From positions 215,270-254,149 of the forward strand of contig NW_005434673.1 in the NCBI RefSeq assembly GCF_000315625.1: DNA of 38,880 nt, read 5' to 3'. A program made the translations under genes and the position numbers. Under the pieces are notes generated by a model. That model searched no databases, was not told the DNA's origin, and saw nothing but the letters and a program-made list of their open reading frames with translations. Source of the stretch: Guillardia theta CCMP2712. Taxonomy: Eukaryota > Cryptophyceae > Pyrenomonadales > Geminigeraceae. This document shows, in pieces, positions 21,011-30,821 of the stretch. The stretch's first letter is position 1. Each line of letters starts with the position of its first letter.

Positions 21011-21819
21011 CTATCGAGTTACAATAGAATAGAACGAACATACACACAATGGACCAGAAAGTTAGAGAGGTTTGTATGGGGTCAGGGACGATGAGTGTGA
21101 TCATGGGCATGCATATTCCAATAACCATTTGCTTCTCGTTCCCATTCCAGACCCGGGAGAACAGCGAGTGAGGAAAGGAAGCGTGTAAAGTCTATCGGTC
21201 ATCACCATCACCATCACTTCCTTCCCTGCTCCTGCCCCTGCTCACTATCGCACATACTCATTCTCCACCTCTCTTTCTCGTCCTTCTCCTTCAACTTGCC
21301 CTTCTCCTGCACGGTCTTTCCTCTTCCTCCTCTTCCTCCTCTTCCTCCTCTTCCTCCTCTTCCTCCTCTTCCTCCTCTTCCTCCTCTTCCTCCTCTTCCT
21401 CCTCTTCCTCCTCTTCCTCCTCTTCCTCCTCTTCCTCCTCTTCCTCCTCTTCCTCCTCTTCCTCCTCTTCCTCCTCTTCCTCCTCTTCCTCCTCTTCCTC
21501 CTCTTCCTCCTCTTCCTCCCCTCCCTCGTCCCCCCTCAACTCTCTACTCATTCTGATACGCTCGGACCCCTGCGATTAGGCTGCATGTGGACAAGGGGAT
21601 TGACAGGACCACCGGTAGTTTCGACAACCCATAAGGGGGTATTCCAAAAGTTTGTGTTTTCTCCCTCTGGAGACTTTTTGAGAAAGTTTGGGCGGCTCAA
21701 TCTTCCGAAGTTCCGCCGGGCGGCCCGGCAGGACTCGGGCCCGATGATCGGAATTGAGTAGAGAAAGTACTACAAGTCTATAGAAACAATATCTATTGGC
21801 CGCTGATGATATTTATCAC
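21011..21819. other. Intergenic region with a 9-mer minisatellite and a GC-rich island
   Basis: Lies between the helicase 5' end and the 3' end of the next minus-strand gene. It holds a CATCAC run near 21199, the 9-mer array (21319-21518) and a short GC-rich island (21705-21755, GGGCGGCCCGGCAG). No gene was seen; the poly-Glu and Leu-Pro-Pro frames come from the array. Confidence 0.6.
21319..21518. repeat. TCCTCTTCC 9-mer minisatellite
   Basis: About 22 nearly identical units. Being 9 nt long, it leaves all six frames open, giving poly-Glu on the minus strand. Confidence 0.95.
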
Positions 21820-23068
21820 TTAGTAACCGGGCACAAGGGAAGGGACTTCAAAGTCTGCATCGGGCTGGGACTCTATGTCTGAAGTACTTATCGTCGAATC
21901 ATCATCGTCCTCACCGCTGCTGCCTGTCTCAAATTCATACTCTCTGTAGGAGACCTCTGATATCTCCTCCGACTGTGCTGCGGCGTCGTAGTGCAACTCC
22001 ATCCCCGTCGGCGACCATCTCTTGGCCAGCTCTCGGGCTGCTCACAAGGTCAGCAACTGGAAGTTCTCAGCTCACTTGACTCTCGACCGAAGGCTCTGAT
22101 CTCAGGGCAGATTCCGCCGACCGTCTGCTCTACTAAGGCCAATATGACCTTCTGGTAGATGGCCTGCAGAGGTTCAGCACGGGGCCGGCGGCAGCAACTG
22201 AGTTTCAGCTCACCACCCGCTGATCCTGTTCCATGATGACAGTGTCCAAGTCCGATACGTTCAGATGCTTCTGCCCAGGACCGCAAGTCAACTCGCGATG
22301 TGCAGGGCGCGTGCTGGAACCTGGTTGCTGAGGATACTGGCAAGGTAGAGGTTCTCGGCGTGATATTTCTCCGGGTTCAGGTTCGGCTGCATCGTCGCAC
22401 GAACGAAAGGGATCTTGCAGTCGTTCGGCGGTTCAATCTCCCCCCTGGCCTGCACGCTCGAGATAAGACTAGGAAGAAGCTTTCTCCGGCACTCACAATC
22501 TTGCGGTACTTCTCCAAGAGGGTCTCCTCGGATTCAAAAGTACTCTGAAAGGACATTTCAACCGCAGGGCATCAGAGGGCAGGTTGCTTACAGTATCTTG
22601 TTTGAAGTAGTAGACTTTGCCCTGGAACGTTGCCTTCACATAGTCTTCCGCGATCATGATTGTATACAGGATCTCCTTGTGCTCATTCTTGGTTTGAAGT
22701 GCATCAATATCGCACTACTGCCACAATCAAAGAACTTCTCACATTCATCTTCTCGTAATGTCTGCTGCAGAATGGAGTGCCTGGTGGCGGGAGCTTGAGG
22801 TGGTATCGTTCCAGCAGTGCAGTTTCCTGTTGAATCGTTACGATCGAACGTGGACGGCAGCCGTTCACTGTCTCGTTGAACGTGAGGATATTAGGAACCC
22901 TCAGCTTCGATGCGTTAACTCGTATCTGCTTGCACTCAACGAAGGCGCCATGAGGTTAAACAACACCTTTGTGGTTGATGAGACATTGAAGTATTTCTGG
23001 AACAGCTCAACATATTCCTGATCTCTCCTCTCGTTGAGCTCACTCTGGGAAGTGTAACACTTCAAGTG
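21820..23068 (-). CDS. Unknown multi-exon protein with an acidic C-terminal tail (5' end not resolved)
   Basis: Nine minus-strand exons join in phase: 23068-22967, 22925-22743, 22714-22592, 22544-22497, 22449-22321, 22270-22217, 22163-22076 and 22037-21820, with at least one more needed upstream for a start codon. The reading is consistent (LLERYHLKLPPPGTPF, KEILYTIMIAEDYVKATFQG, YHAENLYLASILSNQ, AIYQKVILALVEQTVGGICP) and ends in an acidic tail with SSGEDDDDS. It is mostly helical and soluble, about 325 aa so far. I do not recognise the family. A candidate first exon near 23185 (MKSNWNT) does not match in phase. Eight exons were counted with certainty; all junctions are GT-AG. Confidence 0.7.
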
Positions 23069-23201
23069 CTGCAATCTCCAACTCAGACACCAAGAAGCCT
23101 CTCAAGAGGAATCAATGCGTGCCTGGTTCAAATACGAGCCTAGAGGGTGGATTGATCGTTTTGCCTCCCACCTGTATTCCAATTACTTTTCATACTTCTA
23201 A

Positions 23202-24666
23202 TCACATCAGCCTCTCATACCTTTCACGGATTTGAGATCGTATATCCTTGATCAGACGTGCAGACTTGCGATCTGGCACCTCTTGAACTTGAGTCCAAGA
23301 GAAGCCATTGGTGGGAATTTTGCAAGCGCTGCAAATTTGCCTGTACCTGGACGAAGGTATCACCAAGAGGACTTCAAAACACCTCCTCATGCACCAGAGA
23401 GCCTCATGGTTGGCAAAAATGTCTGCCTCGACGAACATCGGCCTCGAGAAGCAGTGCTTGCATGTTCGAACCTTGTGCCTAATCTGCACACACCTCACAA
23501 TCCAGGCACCAACGCAAAACAACTGCTTCCACCTCCTTCCACTTGCCAAGGTCGTAACCTCTCTCGACGCCCTCTCTCAGGTATGCAGCAGCCGTCATTC
23601 GATGATCAAGTTCGTATGAGCAGTGGAGAGGATTGCCGTAGGAATTTGTGCCATCGTCATGAACCACAGGTCCTGGACAGTAGGGGCAAAAATCCATGGT
23701 TCTTTTTGAGATGTAGATCATTTGCTTGTCCACGTGATTCAGACTCTTCATTGATGAACCATATCGTTTCCATACTCTTCTGGTGGTCTTCGAGGTGTTG
23801 TCTTCATTCAACCTTAGTAGAATACAGTTGTTTTGGGGTTTTTCCCTAACCCGGATCAAGTTCAAATTTGTGATTTTTTTTGGCTTGTCTGGCTTGATGC
23901 GCCAGCCCAAGTCTGCATCAGGCATCTGGTCAATCGCTTTGGATTGCATCTTGAGCTGTCGAACAGTGGAGGTGCTCAGGGTAGCCTCGGATTTCTTCTC
24001 CATCAGCACCAACTTTTCAGGCTTCACTGTCTCGATCTCAGTTTGGGAATACTGAGACGTCAAGACTTCATTCTCGTGATAGCTCCTGTCCTCTTGCATT
24101 GTTATGGGCTCATGCATTTCAACAGATTGTTGGTGAAACCCATTCGCCTTGGTGTCTTGGGTACTTGCTGACAACATGTCGGCAGCAATGGAGTACACCC
24201 TCGCAACAGGGTCCCTGCCGTTGTCAACTTCATGCTGAAAGAAGACAGGCGAATCTTCAAAATTCAACGTAGGGAATCTCGATCCCGGTGATGCCCTATG
24301 ATTCACAAGAGCCGACATGTCATAGGCTAAGGCGGCAATCTTTGCCGTGGAGTATACACCAATGGTCTTTCTCAAGGACTTTGCTGAATAACCATCTTTT
24401 GATTTTGATACACCCCTGTACTTGACATTTTGATGTTCCTCTCCATGATGATCCGCGAATTTCCATCTTGTCAATGCTGCTTTCTTCGGTGTCTGGGCTA
24501 TGCCATCGTCTTGTGCGAGCGGCCTCTTGCCTGCTCCTCCCCGACATCTGCAAACACTGACGTACTGAGCTGACAATGGCTCAACGGTTCTCAATCCTGA
24601 AGTGGCAAGGAACAGATAGAGAAGCAGACCTATACGGTAAAGTTGTAGCAACAAACGTGTCGCCAT
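23202..24666 (-). CDS. AP2-domain protein with a C-terminal HNH-like cysteine cluster and N-terminal signal peptide
   Basis: Exons 24666-23533 and 23483-23202 join in phase to 471 aa. Residues 1-24 (MATRLLLQLYRIGLLLYLFL) look like a signal peptide, followed by a basic stretch. Residues about 80-140 form an AP2/ERF-like DNA-binding domain: YRGVSKSKDGYSAKSLRKT, then GVYSTAKIAALAYD and PTLNFED. The C-terminus has paired cysteines and histidines arranged like an HNH/zinc nuclease: CPYCPGPVV, HCSYELDHR, RTCKHCFSRP (completed after the intron), NHEALWCMRRC and ICSACKIP. The DH and N of an HNH site can be placed, but the final His is not evident, so activity is doubtful. In phage and bacterial enzymes HNH usually precedes AP2; here the order is reversed. 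Signal peptide plus DNA-binding domain suggests a plastid or periplastid (nucleomorph) destination, which is inference. Confidence 0.8.
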
Positions 24667-25070
24667 GTATCATTCCTACTCACAACCATCCCACTGATTG
24701 GCAATGATGGACCATGATTGCTCTACAATGACAACCTGGGACATGTTGGACGTTCTACTTCCACACGTGATTGAGAGGAAAGCTCGATCTTTCACAGGGG
24801 AGTTTCTGCCCCGTCAATTCCTCAGACGCTACTTCCCCTCTCCTCGCTCCCTCCTCGTTCTTCTCTTCCTCCAGCTCCGGCGGCCGCATCTCGTCTCATC
24901 GCTCAAGTGCATGGCCCTCATCACCCGGACTCGGGCTCGGAACTTCCCCCGGCGAGCACTGAAGTGCTGACTGAAGTGACCGGCACGCAGACCGGCACGA
25001 TCCCAGTAGGGCAAGAGCGGGGATGAGGGTGAGCGAGGAGCGGAGGTTGAGGTGTCCTCTGCGCGTGAGC
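24667..25070. promoter_or_regulatory. Divergent promoter region between AP2-HNH-like and SR-protein genes
   Basis: 404 bases between two start codons facing away from each other. Contains repeated ACCGGCACG words at about 24980-25000 and a pyrimidine-rich stretch at 24835-24880. No TATA box is convincing. Confidence 0.5.
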
Positions 25071-27616
25071 ATGGAGGGGCTTCACGTTGTGTATGTCGGC
25101 AATGTCAGCAGCGCGACGTCGGTGAGAGGAGGAGGAGGAGGAGGAGGAGGATCACGAGGATGAGGAGGAGGAGTAGGAGAGGAGATGGAGAGGTCGAACT
25201 TGACAGGGATCAGATGAAGATACGTGGGAACGGCAGATGAAGCGTGGGAGGTGGTACAACGTGCAGGATTGGAGGGAGGATCTGGGTAACGAGGAGCAAG
25301 ATGATTGGGAGTATAATGAAGGGGTTACGTCTTGATGAACACAAGCAAAGGAGCTCTGACTTGTTCCATACTCTGAATTTTCAGAGGCATGATACTGATT
25401 TCATCTTGTTCAGCCCAAGGCAATCGAAGAATTGTTCACAAAATTTGATTCCTTCGTCAGCTGTGAGATGAAGAGCGCAGGATATGGATTTGTGGTCTGT
25501 GTAACTTCAGGAATGGTTGATGCATTTTGACACGTTCGAGCAGAAGTTTGAGAAATCGTCTGATGCCGAAGATGCCATATCGCAGTACGATGGGTGAGCG
25601 ATTCATGTGATATATACATGTCAGCGAACATTGTTTGGATGGTCTCCTGTATGAGCATCGTAGTCGGTGATGAAACCGCCAGTAGGTAGTGACGTGTTCA
25701 ACCATCGTATCGTGTTGATGTGGGTGGCATGCAAGAGGACTTGTTTGCCAAGGGCATAAGGACTCATTTCTGGAGTTGTGGGCTGTATGAAAGACACGGT
25801 GTGTTGACGCTGTCATCCATGAATGGAGGGAAGGATCGCTCACGGGTTGAAGGAAGGCTTTTTGCTCTGTGAGGAAAGAGAGTAGTGTGCATGCGAGGAT
25901 AGGACAGAGCTTTTGAAATGAGTGCTTGTTTGGGGTCTCTTTGGACACGGAATGTGGATTTGGCAACTTGAGGCATGACAAAAAACCAACATCTCTTGGA
26001 TGAAGGGGTCTGCTTCTGAAAGGGGTCAAGTGAAACATGGAGGTTATGGACTTGATAAGGCGGGGACACAATATGCACTTGGTTGTCATAGAAGTGTTGC
26101 AGCTTTTGTTGGATACAGAATTTATCATCATGCCGCCCATCTAGAGTCACTTTCTTACTTCTCCTAGGTATGAGCTTGAGGGCAATAAGCTCAGGGTCCA
26201 ACATGGGAGGTCACAAGCAGGTCGAAGAGGTATCTCTCTATTTTCTAGGCATTGGCTCAATTTCAAAAACCAAACTTATGCATCCTGCTTCTCACTTGGT
26301 TTGAACTAAGGCGACGATCGCGGAGGATATGATGGTGGCCAAGGCTCTCGAGGTCCTCGCCCAACTGGCCAAAATCGGGTTGGAATTTATTTCTTGGATT
26401 TGGATGCAAAGACAACTTTCGTGTGTTTGTTGTGGATCTGGCAATCACGGCCACCAACTGAAGACTGGACAGCTTCTAGATTTGATCTAACCAGGTTTCT
26501 TGCAGGTCTACGTTGACGGCATCGATGAAAAGACGAGCTGGCAAGATCTCAAAGATTTTGCAAGGAAAGCCGGCAACCCGGTGATTTGTCAGACATCTCG
26601 AAATTTTGTGCTGACTCCCCTTAGGCCTATACGGACACGGTCATGGATTCGAAGGGCAAGTACGGAGTCATTGAATACAGGACTGCAGAAGATTGCTACA
26701 GTGCATGTCGCATGCTTGACGGAACCATGATCGGCAGCTGCAAAGTTCGCGTTTACGAGGTAAAAGTGCGCTATTCTGAATCGTTGTTTGACAAGCTTAT
26801 TACTCTAGGCCAGCGGATCTTCTTCAGGCGGAGGCAGCAGTAATTTTTTCTTGTCTTGATTCCTGTTAATTTGTGACCTGGAATGTCAAGGGAGCGGAGG
26901 TAACCCTCGAGAACGCAGTGCAGGACGCAACGGTGGTTCAGACAGGTAGGTGGAAACGTATATCTGATCCCAAGCTTGAACGAATTTCTATATGGATTTT
27001 ATGCTTTTTCTCACTGCAAAATATACAGATATGAGGATAGAGGACCCCGAGGTTCTGATAGGAGGGATTACCCTGACCGTAATCTTTGCGGACGGAAACG
27101 TCGGTCTGTGCTCATCTTGTTTGTGAGCAGGCTATGAACGTGGTGCTGGGGATCGCTACGGTGACAGATACCCACAAGGGGGTCGCAACGGTGAGCTGCC
27201 CTCGTCACCTCAGTGCTCTAACTGGACGGAAGACCGTCCTCCCATGGATCGCGGCGGCTATGATCGCGGTGGCTACGACCGTGGTGGCTATGATCGCGGC
27301 GGTTACGATCGCGGAGCCCCGCCGCGCGGAGGTCCAGATCGCTATGAACGAGGTGGGCCTGACCGCGGAGGCTACGGCGACCGCGGAGGCTACGGCGACC
27401 GTGGAGGTTACGACCGCGGAGGTTATGACCGCGGAGGCCCTCCTGTGCGTGGAGGCGGCGGTTATGACAGGCCCCCCATGGGCGGCGGCCGCCCCAGGTC
27501 GAGGAGCCCAGTGCGGCCGAGGAGCCCACGACAGAGGTAGAGAGAATGGCGAGTCTGCCACGAGGCTGACAGGACGCAGATCTCCTCCTCGCCGCGGCGC
27601 ATCCCCTGTTCGGTAG
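25071..27616 (+). CDS. SRSF1/ASF-like SR splicing factor with RGG-type tail
   Basis: Thirteen exons join in phase to 352 aa: 25071-25121, 25414-25494, 25544-25593, 26168-26229, 26311-26378, 26506-26580, 26625-26759, 26809-26839, 26891-26945, 27029-27078, 27131-27190, 27233-27536 and 27580-27616. RRM1 has RNP2 VYVGNV and RNP1 KSAGYGFVKF. A glycine-rich linker leads to a pseudo-RRM with SWQDLKDFARKAG, the hallmark of SRSF1-type proteins (SWQDLKD). The tail begins with a Gly/Ser spacer, carries many RGGYDRGG repeats and ends with RS-like dipeptides (RSRSPVRPRSP, SPPRRGASPVR). In this family the protein binds exonic enhancers in the nucleus and helps splice-site choice. Without the last splice the protein would stop at 27540. 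The 574-nt intron 25594-26167 is long for this genome and may be a site of alternative splicing. Confidence 0.92.
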
Positions 27617-27743
27617 TGTGCGATCGCGTGCAGACACTGGGACTGACTGTCCTTTAGTAGGTCCCCTCGCCGTGGAGGATCCGAGCCAAGATAAACATTT
27701 TGCCACCAGGACCCAAAGACACACACGCGTACTAGGCGTTTCT

Positions 27744-28117
27744 TCATGAATAAATTGGTCGTGTTATAGAATTCTCGAATGAGTCCAAGATCACAGCAGG
27801 ATAAAAGTTGGTGTACTTGCCGTACGCATGAGTGGATGGAAAACGATAAGTTAGATAACCTGGAGTGAGGACATCTTTCAAAAGCGCGGACTGCACCGAA
27901 ACAGGACTTGAGCTGGAACGTCTTGTATTAATGATGGTTGGCATGTATACTTCTCTGACGGTGAGCTATTAAAGCGCTTCGATTCTCGGGAGTTTGAGAG
28001 TCTACTCATGTAGCAATCCATTCGCAGAATGCGTTCTGAAAGCTTCAAGAGCATCGGTTTATCTGTATCTTGAGGTGAATTGACAGCAGGTCGATCACTT
28101 AAATCAAAGTACCTCAT
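27744..28117 (-). CDS. Small hypothetical protein (about 114 aa)
   Basis: Two minus-strand frames, 28117-27951 (MRYFDLSDRPAVNSPQDTDK) and 27921-27744 (ending SITRPIYS), join in phase if a 29-nt GT-AG intron (27950-27922) is removed. The stretch GYLTYRFPSTHAYGKYTNFY looks protein-like. No family was recognised, and more exons may lie upstream in 28118-28365. It is convergent with the SR gene, with 127 bases between the stops. Confidence 0.4.
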
Positions 28118-28365
28118 CGATCAGGTGTGATCTGACTCAGACTGAGAGCAGTGGGCCAATTCCACCTCTCTGAACTCGTTGTCTGATTCAGTATGAGACA
28201 GTCGTAGTCGATTTACTGAGATACGAAAACAGTATATCATATGGAGAGCTACAAGTCTTTAATATCAGCTCCTGGCAGTAGGCTGGCTATCACGCTTAGA
28301 GGCAAAAGGCGGCAAGAAAGAAGCCCAACGACGTACCAGCTGTTGTCCTTGTCAAGTCTTAGAGC

Positions 28366-29271
28366 TCAACGGATTGTAACCTGCCCGTTCGTCTCCCTCC
28401 TCATGATGGCCTTGGCTTCATTCTGAGGCAGGTTGGTGTAAACCAAGAAGGAGTTGCCGTCGGAGTTTTTATCGCAAGTGATACATCCTGAGAGAGCGAT
28501 CTCCATGCTGTTGATGTTGCAACCTCTGCTGCCGATGAACCTTCCAACCTCATGTTGTGGCACCCGCACCTCGAACGTGGGTAGACTTCTCATGCTCTGC
28601 AGCCTGGCTTGTGACTTCGCGCATGCTTGTTCACATCCTGTGGGGTTGGAGAACGAATTAGCGATCTGCATCCTATACAAGGGGATCGTAGTGTAGACAT
28701 CTCCTCCTGCCACTTGAATCATGGTCTCAGTAAGAGGACGTGATGCCCAATAGGCCGGGTTAGACTTGTACGGGTTGAAGGAGGCGTTCTTGTGTGTGTT
28801 GAGGGGAAGGTTCCAAGCTTCGAGGGTTAGGTTGAGGTTCGGACGCGAGTAGCATCTTCTGAGCGTCATGTGCCAGGCTTGTGTGTCATGCACGTTGACG
28901 ACCGTGATGCCATGACAGTGGAGGAGACAATCAGCGTCTGCAGCCGGGTCATGGATGACTTTGAGGACAGACTCGTCCTCAAGCACCTGCTTTGCAAATG
29001 CAAACAGCTGGTCTTTGATGGGAGAGAGCATATCCAGCAGGAAGCAGAGTTGCCCTCCATCTTCTCTATCGATGGCAAACTGGATCAAAGTGACCGAGCC
29101 GATTCTTGAGAGGTTGACGCCCTCGCAGTCCCAGGCAAGGAGCTTCACATGCTCGAGCTCTTTCTTCAACCTCGCCAACGAGTCTGCTCCATCCACAACA
29201 AGCGTCTCGACGTTGCCTTCCTCCTTGATGCTCAGCCGACTGAGAGTTGCGGCAAGCTCTGATCGCCGCAT
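28366..29271 (-). CDS. 3'-5' exonuclease-like (EXD1/Egalitarian type) + KH domain protein, intronless
   Basis: 301 aa in one exon. Residues about 45-210 form a DEDD-type 3'-5' exonuclease domain: exo I LAWDCEGVNLSRIGSVTLIQ (D48, E50), exo II KVIHDPAADADCLLH and exo III-like RPLTETMIQVAGGDV, which is close to the pattern of EXD1 and Egalitarian proteins. Residues about 235-290 form a KH domain with VPQHEVGRFIGSRGCNINSM, that is, the GxxG-type loop IGSRG. Together they suggest RNA binding and either trimming or, as in Egalitarian, catalytically weak RNA binding. Exo II carries acidic residues but the exact set is uncertain. No targeting signal is seen. Lack of introns contrasts with its neighbours. 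Confidence 0.85.
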   Translation of the reverse strand: MRRSELAATLSRLSIKEEGNVETLVVDGADSLARLKKELEHVKLLAWDCEGVNLSRIGSVTLIQFAIDREDGGQLCFLLDMLSPIKDQLFAFAKQVLEDESVLKVIHDPAADADCLLHCHGITVVNVHDTQAWHMTLRRCYSRPNLNLTLEAWNLPLNTHKNASFNPYKSNPAYWASRPLTETMIQVAGGDVYTTIPLYRMQIANSFSNPTGCEQACAKSQARLQSMRSLPTFEVRVPQHEVGRFIGSRGCNINSMEIALSGCITCDKNSDGNSFLVYTNLPQNEAKAIMRRETNGQVTIR

Positions 29272-29297
29272 AGGCCGCGTTTCTTAGCTCGCAGGGG

Positions 29298-29315
29298 CCC
29301 GAATTCGAATTCGGG
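29298..29315. promoter_or_regulatory. 18-nt perfect palindrome upstream of the exonuclease-KH gene
   Basis: CCCGAATTCGAATTCGGG is its own reverse complement. It lies 27-44 bases upstream of the start codon at 29271, in the promoter or 5' UTR. A protein-binding site or a cruciform is possible. Confidence 0.5.
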
Positions 29316-29438
29316 TCAAACAGTGGCGCTGTTGACTAATCTTTGTATTGAGAAATCAGACTTTTAGCTTTTTTGTTTCTTCTTTTTTTCTATATCCTGC
29401 GTTAGAGGAGGACGGGATAAACACTGCGAGCGACACAG

Positions 29439-29551
29439 GCTGACTTGGAGCACGAGGAGGGACGCTGACTTGGAGCACGAGGAGGGACGCTGACTTGGAG
29501 CACGAGGAGGGACGCTGACTAGGAGCACGAGGAGGGACGCTGACTTGGAGC
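29439..29551. repeat. 25-bp minisatellite, 4.5 copies
   Basis: Unit GCTGACTTGGAGCACGAGGA plus GGGAC, at 29439, 29464, 29489 and 29514 (one T-to-A change), then a partial copy. The unit is not a multiple of 3, and it starts 31 bases after the EF-hand gene stop. Confidence 0.95.
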
Positions 29552-29581
29552 TTTCGACGGGCTGGTTCGGATATCGAGCTC

Positions 29582-30821
29582 TCACTCGCTTCCATCAGCG
29601 TTCTCAAGAATCCGTTGGAAAAACTTGTCAAAGTCGATCCTGCCCTCGTCACCTGCACCCGTGTCAACCGACTGAAGGCTGGCAAACAGGAGCACCATGC
29701 TGATCTTGTGGGTGGTGAGATGTGATCCCGAACCTCTTGAGACCTGGAGGAAAGAGTCAGCTCGACCCACGGGAGGATGCCATCAGGGCTGAACAACCTT
29801 CAAGGACGTCGCTCGGTAGCAAGAAGCCCCTGCAACTGACGTCCATCTCGTGGAAGAGAAGCCATGACATCCCTTGCATAGGGTGACATCTCTTGTGTTG
29901 TTCTGCATCGGAGGAGTTCGAGACATCAGGTTCACTGTTGACAAGTTTCTGCAAGACAAGGGAAGATCGAGAAGAACTCTCAACGAGGTGCCACTGGCCA
30001 TGCTCAGAGGTGAGAGTGCACCGGAAGACTTGGAACCAGCGGAGTAAGCATTGAAGAGCTGCGAGAGAAAGCTTGACACACTCCTTGAGACCTCGACGAA
30101 TCTCATTGCCAAAGTTGAGAATGCGATTGGACTGAGCGAAATCTCTCGACTTGACCTGCCATTCACTCTTTCTCACTTGCTCAGCAACTACATGGCACTG
30201 GTTGACGACTGCGAGCAAGAAGTCCTCGAGTGTTCTATCCATGCTGTCTTTCGCCGACAAGAGATCGAACACCTTGGGTCGAGCATCAAGAGCTGCCTGC
30301 AGAAACTTCGCTTCCACTTGTTCAACGATCCCATTGCCAACGTCTTCCTCTGTCTTCCTTGCAAGTATCTCCATGTTCAGCTGCTGGTGAATCAGGTCCT
30401 GCATGTGATGCTCCTCCTGAACTCTCCTCTCATTCTTTCTTCTAAGATACATTCTTTCTTCGCGTTCCCGCCAGTCGTCGTACACAGGCTCTTCTCGGGT
30501 GCCTTGCTCTGCTTGTCTTGCAAGTTCCTGGGCATGAATTTTGAACTCCTGCCGGTCCAACACAAATCCAATGAAATCATCGTGCACCCTCCCGTCTTCG
30601 TCCACAGTCTTCCGCATGTCTTGCATTTCGTCTCGAGAAGCAACGTGCTTGGCGAGGCTACTCTGCTCTATGCGACGGATCTCATCGTCGTTGGTGTCTA
30701 GACGTGTGACGCCGTCTCCGTCCCGGTCCTCTTCATCTCGGTCTAGCTCTGTCTCGGCGTCCAAAAGCTCTCCTAGGTTGTAGCTCACACTGATCGCCAT
30801 TGCAGATTGAGTCATCGGCAA
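29582..30821 (-). CDS. EF-hand calcium-binding protein with helical N-terminal region
   Basis: The long first exon (30821 to about 30097) encodes an acidic start (ELDRDEEDRDGDG) and a charged, probably coiled-coil stretch (DDWREREERMYLRRKNERRV). A phase-1 intron (about 30096-30064) is likely. The C-terminal part has one good EF-hand loop, HEMDVSCRGFLLPSDVLEGL, and a second with an insertion, VDTGAGDEGRIDFDKFFQRI, before the stop at 29582. Between these the frame changes near 29715-29740 in a way I could not explain by a GT-AG intron with matching phase, so either an unusual splice or a 1-nt assembly error is present. Function is unknown; Ca2+ sensing, perhaps in the cytoskeleton or cilium, is inference. 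Confidence 0.65.

Larger units (their letters stand above)
29272..29581. other. Intergenic region with palindrome and 25-mer minisatellite
   Basis: Lies between the exonuclease-KH start (29271) and the EF-hand gene stop (29582), both on the minus strand. It holds the 18-nt palindrome at 29298-29315, a T-rich stretch at 29363-29395 and the 25-mer array. A minus frame across the array exists but changes with the non-triplet unit. Confidence 0.7.

Noticed and set aside
21291-21556. Poly-glutamate protein and Leu-Pro-Pro protein
   Set aside because: They come from the 9-mer array and lack flanking coding signal.
23110-23145. Possible tRNA T-arm (GGTTCAAATAC)
   Set aside because: The flanking bases do not form a T stem and no acceptor or anticodon arm fits.
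27086-27616. Alternative Ala/Val-rich frame of the SR-protein tail
   Set aside because: The RGGYDRGG frame is the one reached by phase-consistent splicing from the RRM exons and fits the family.
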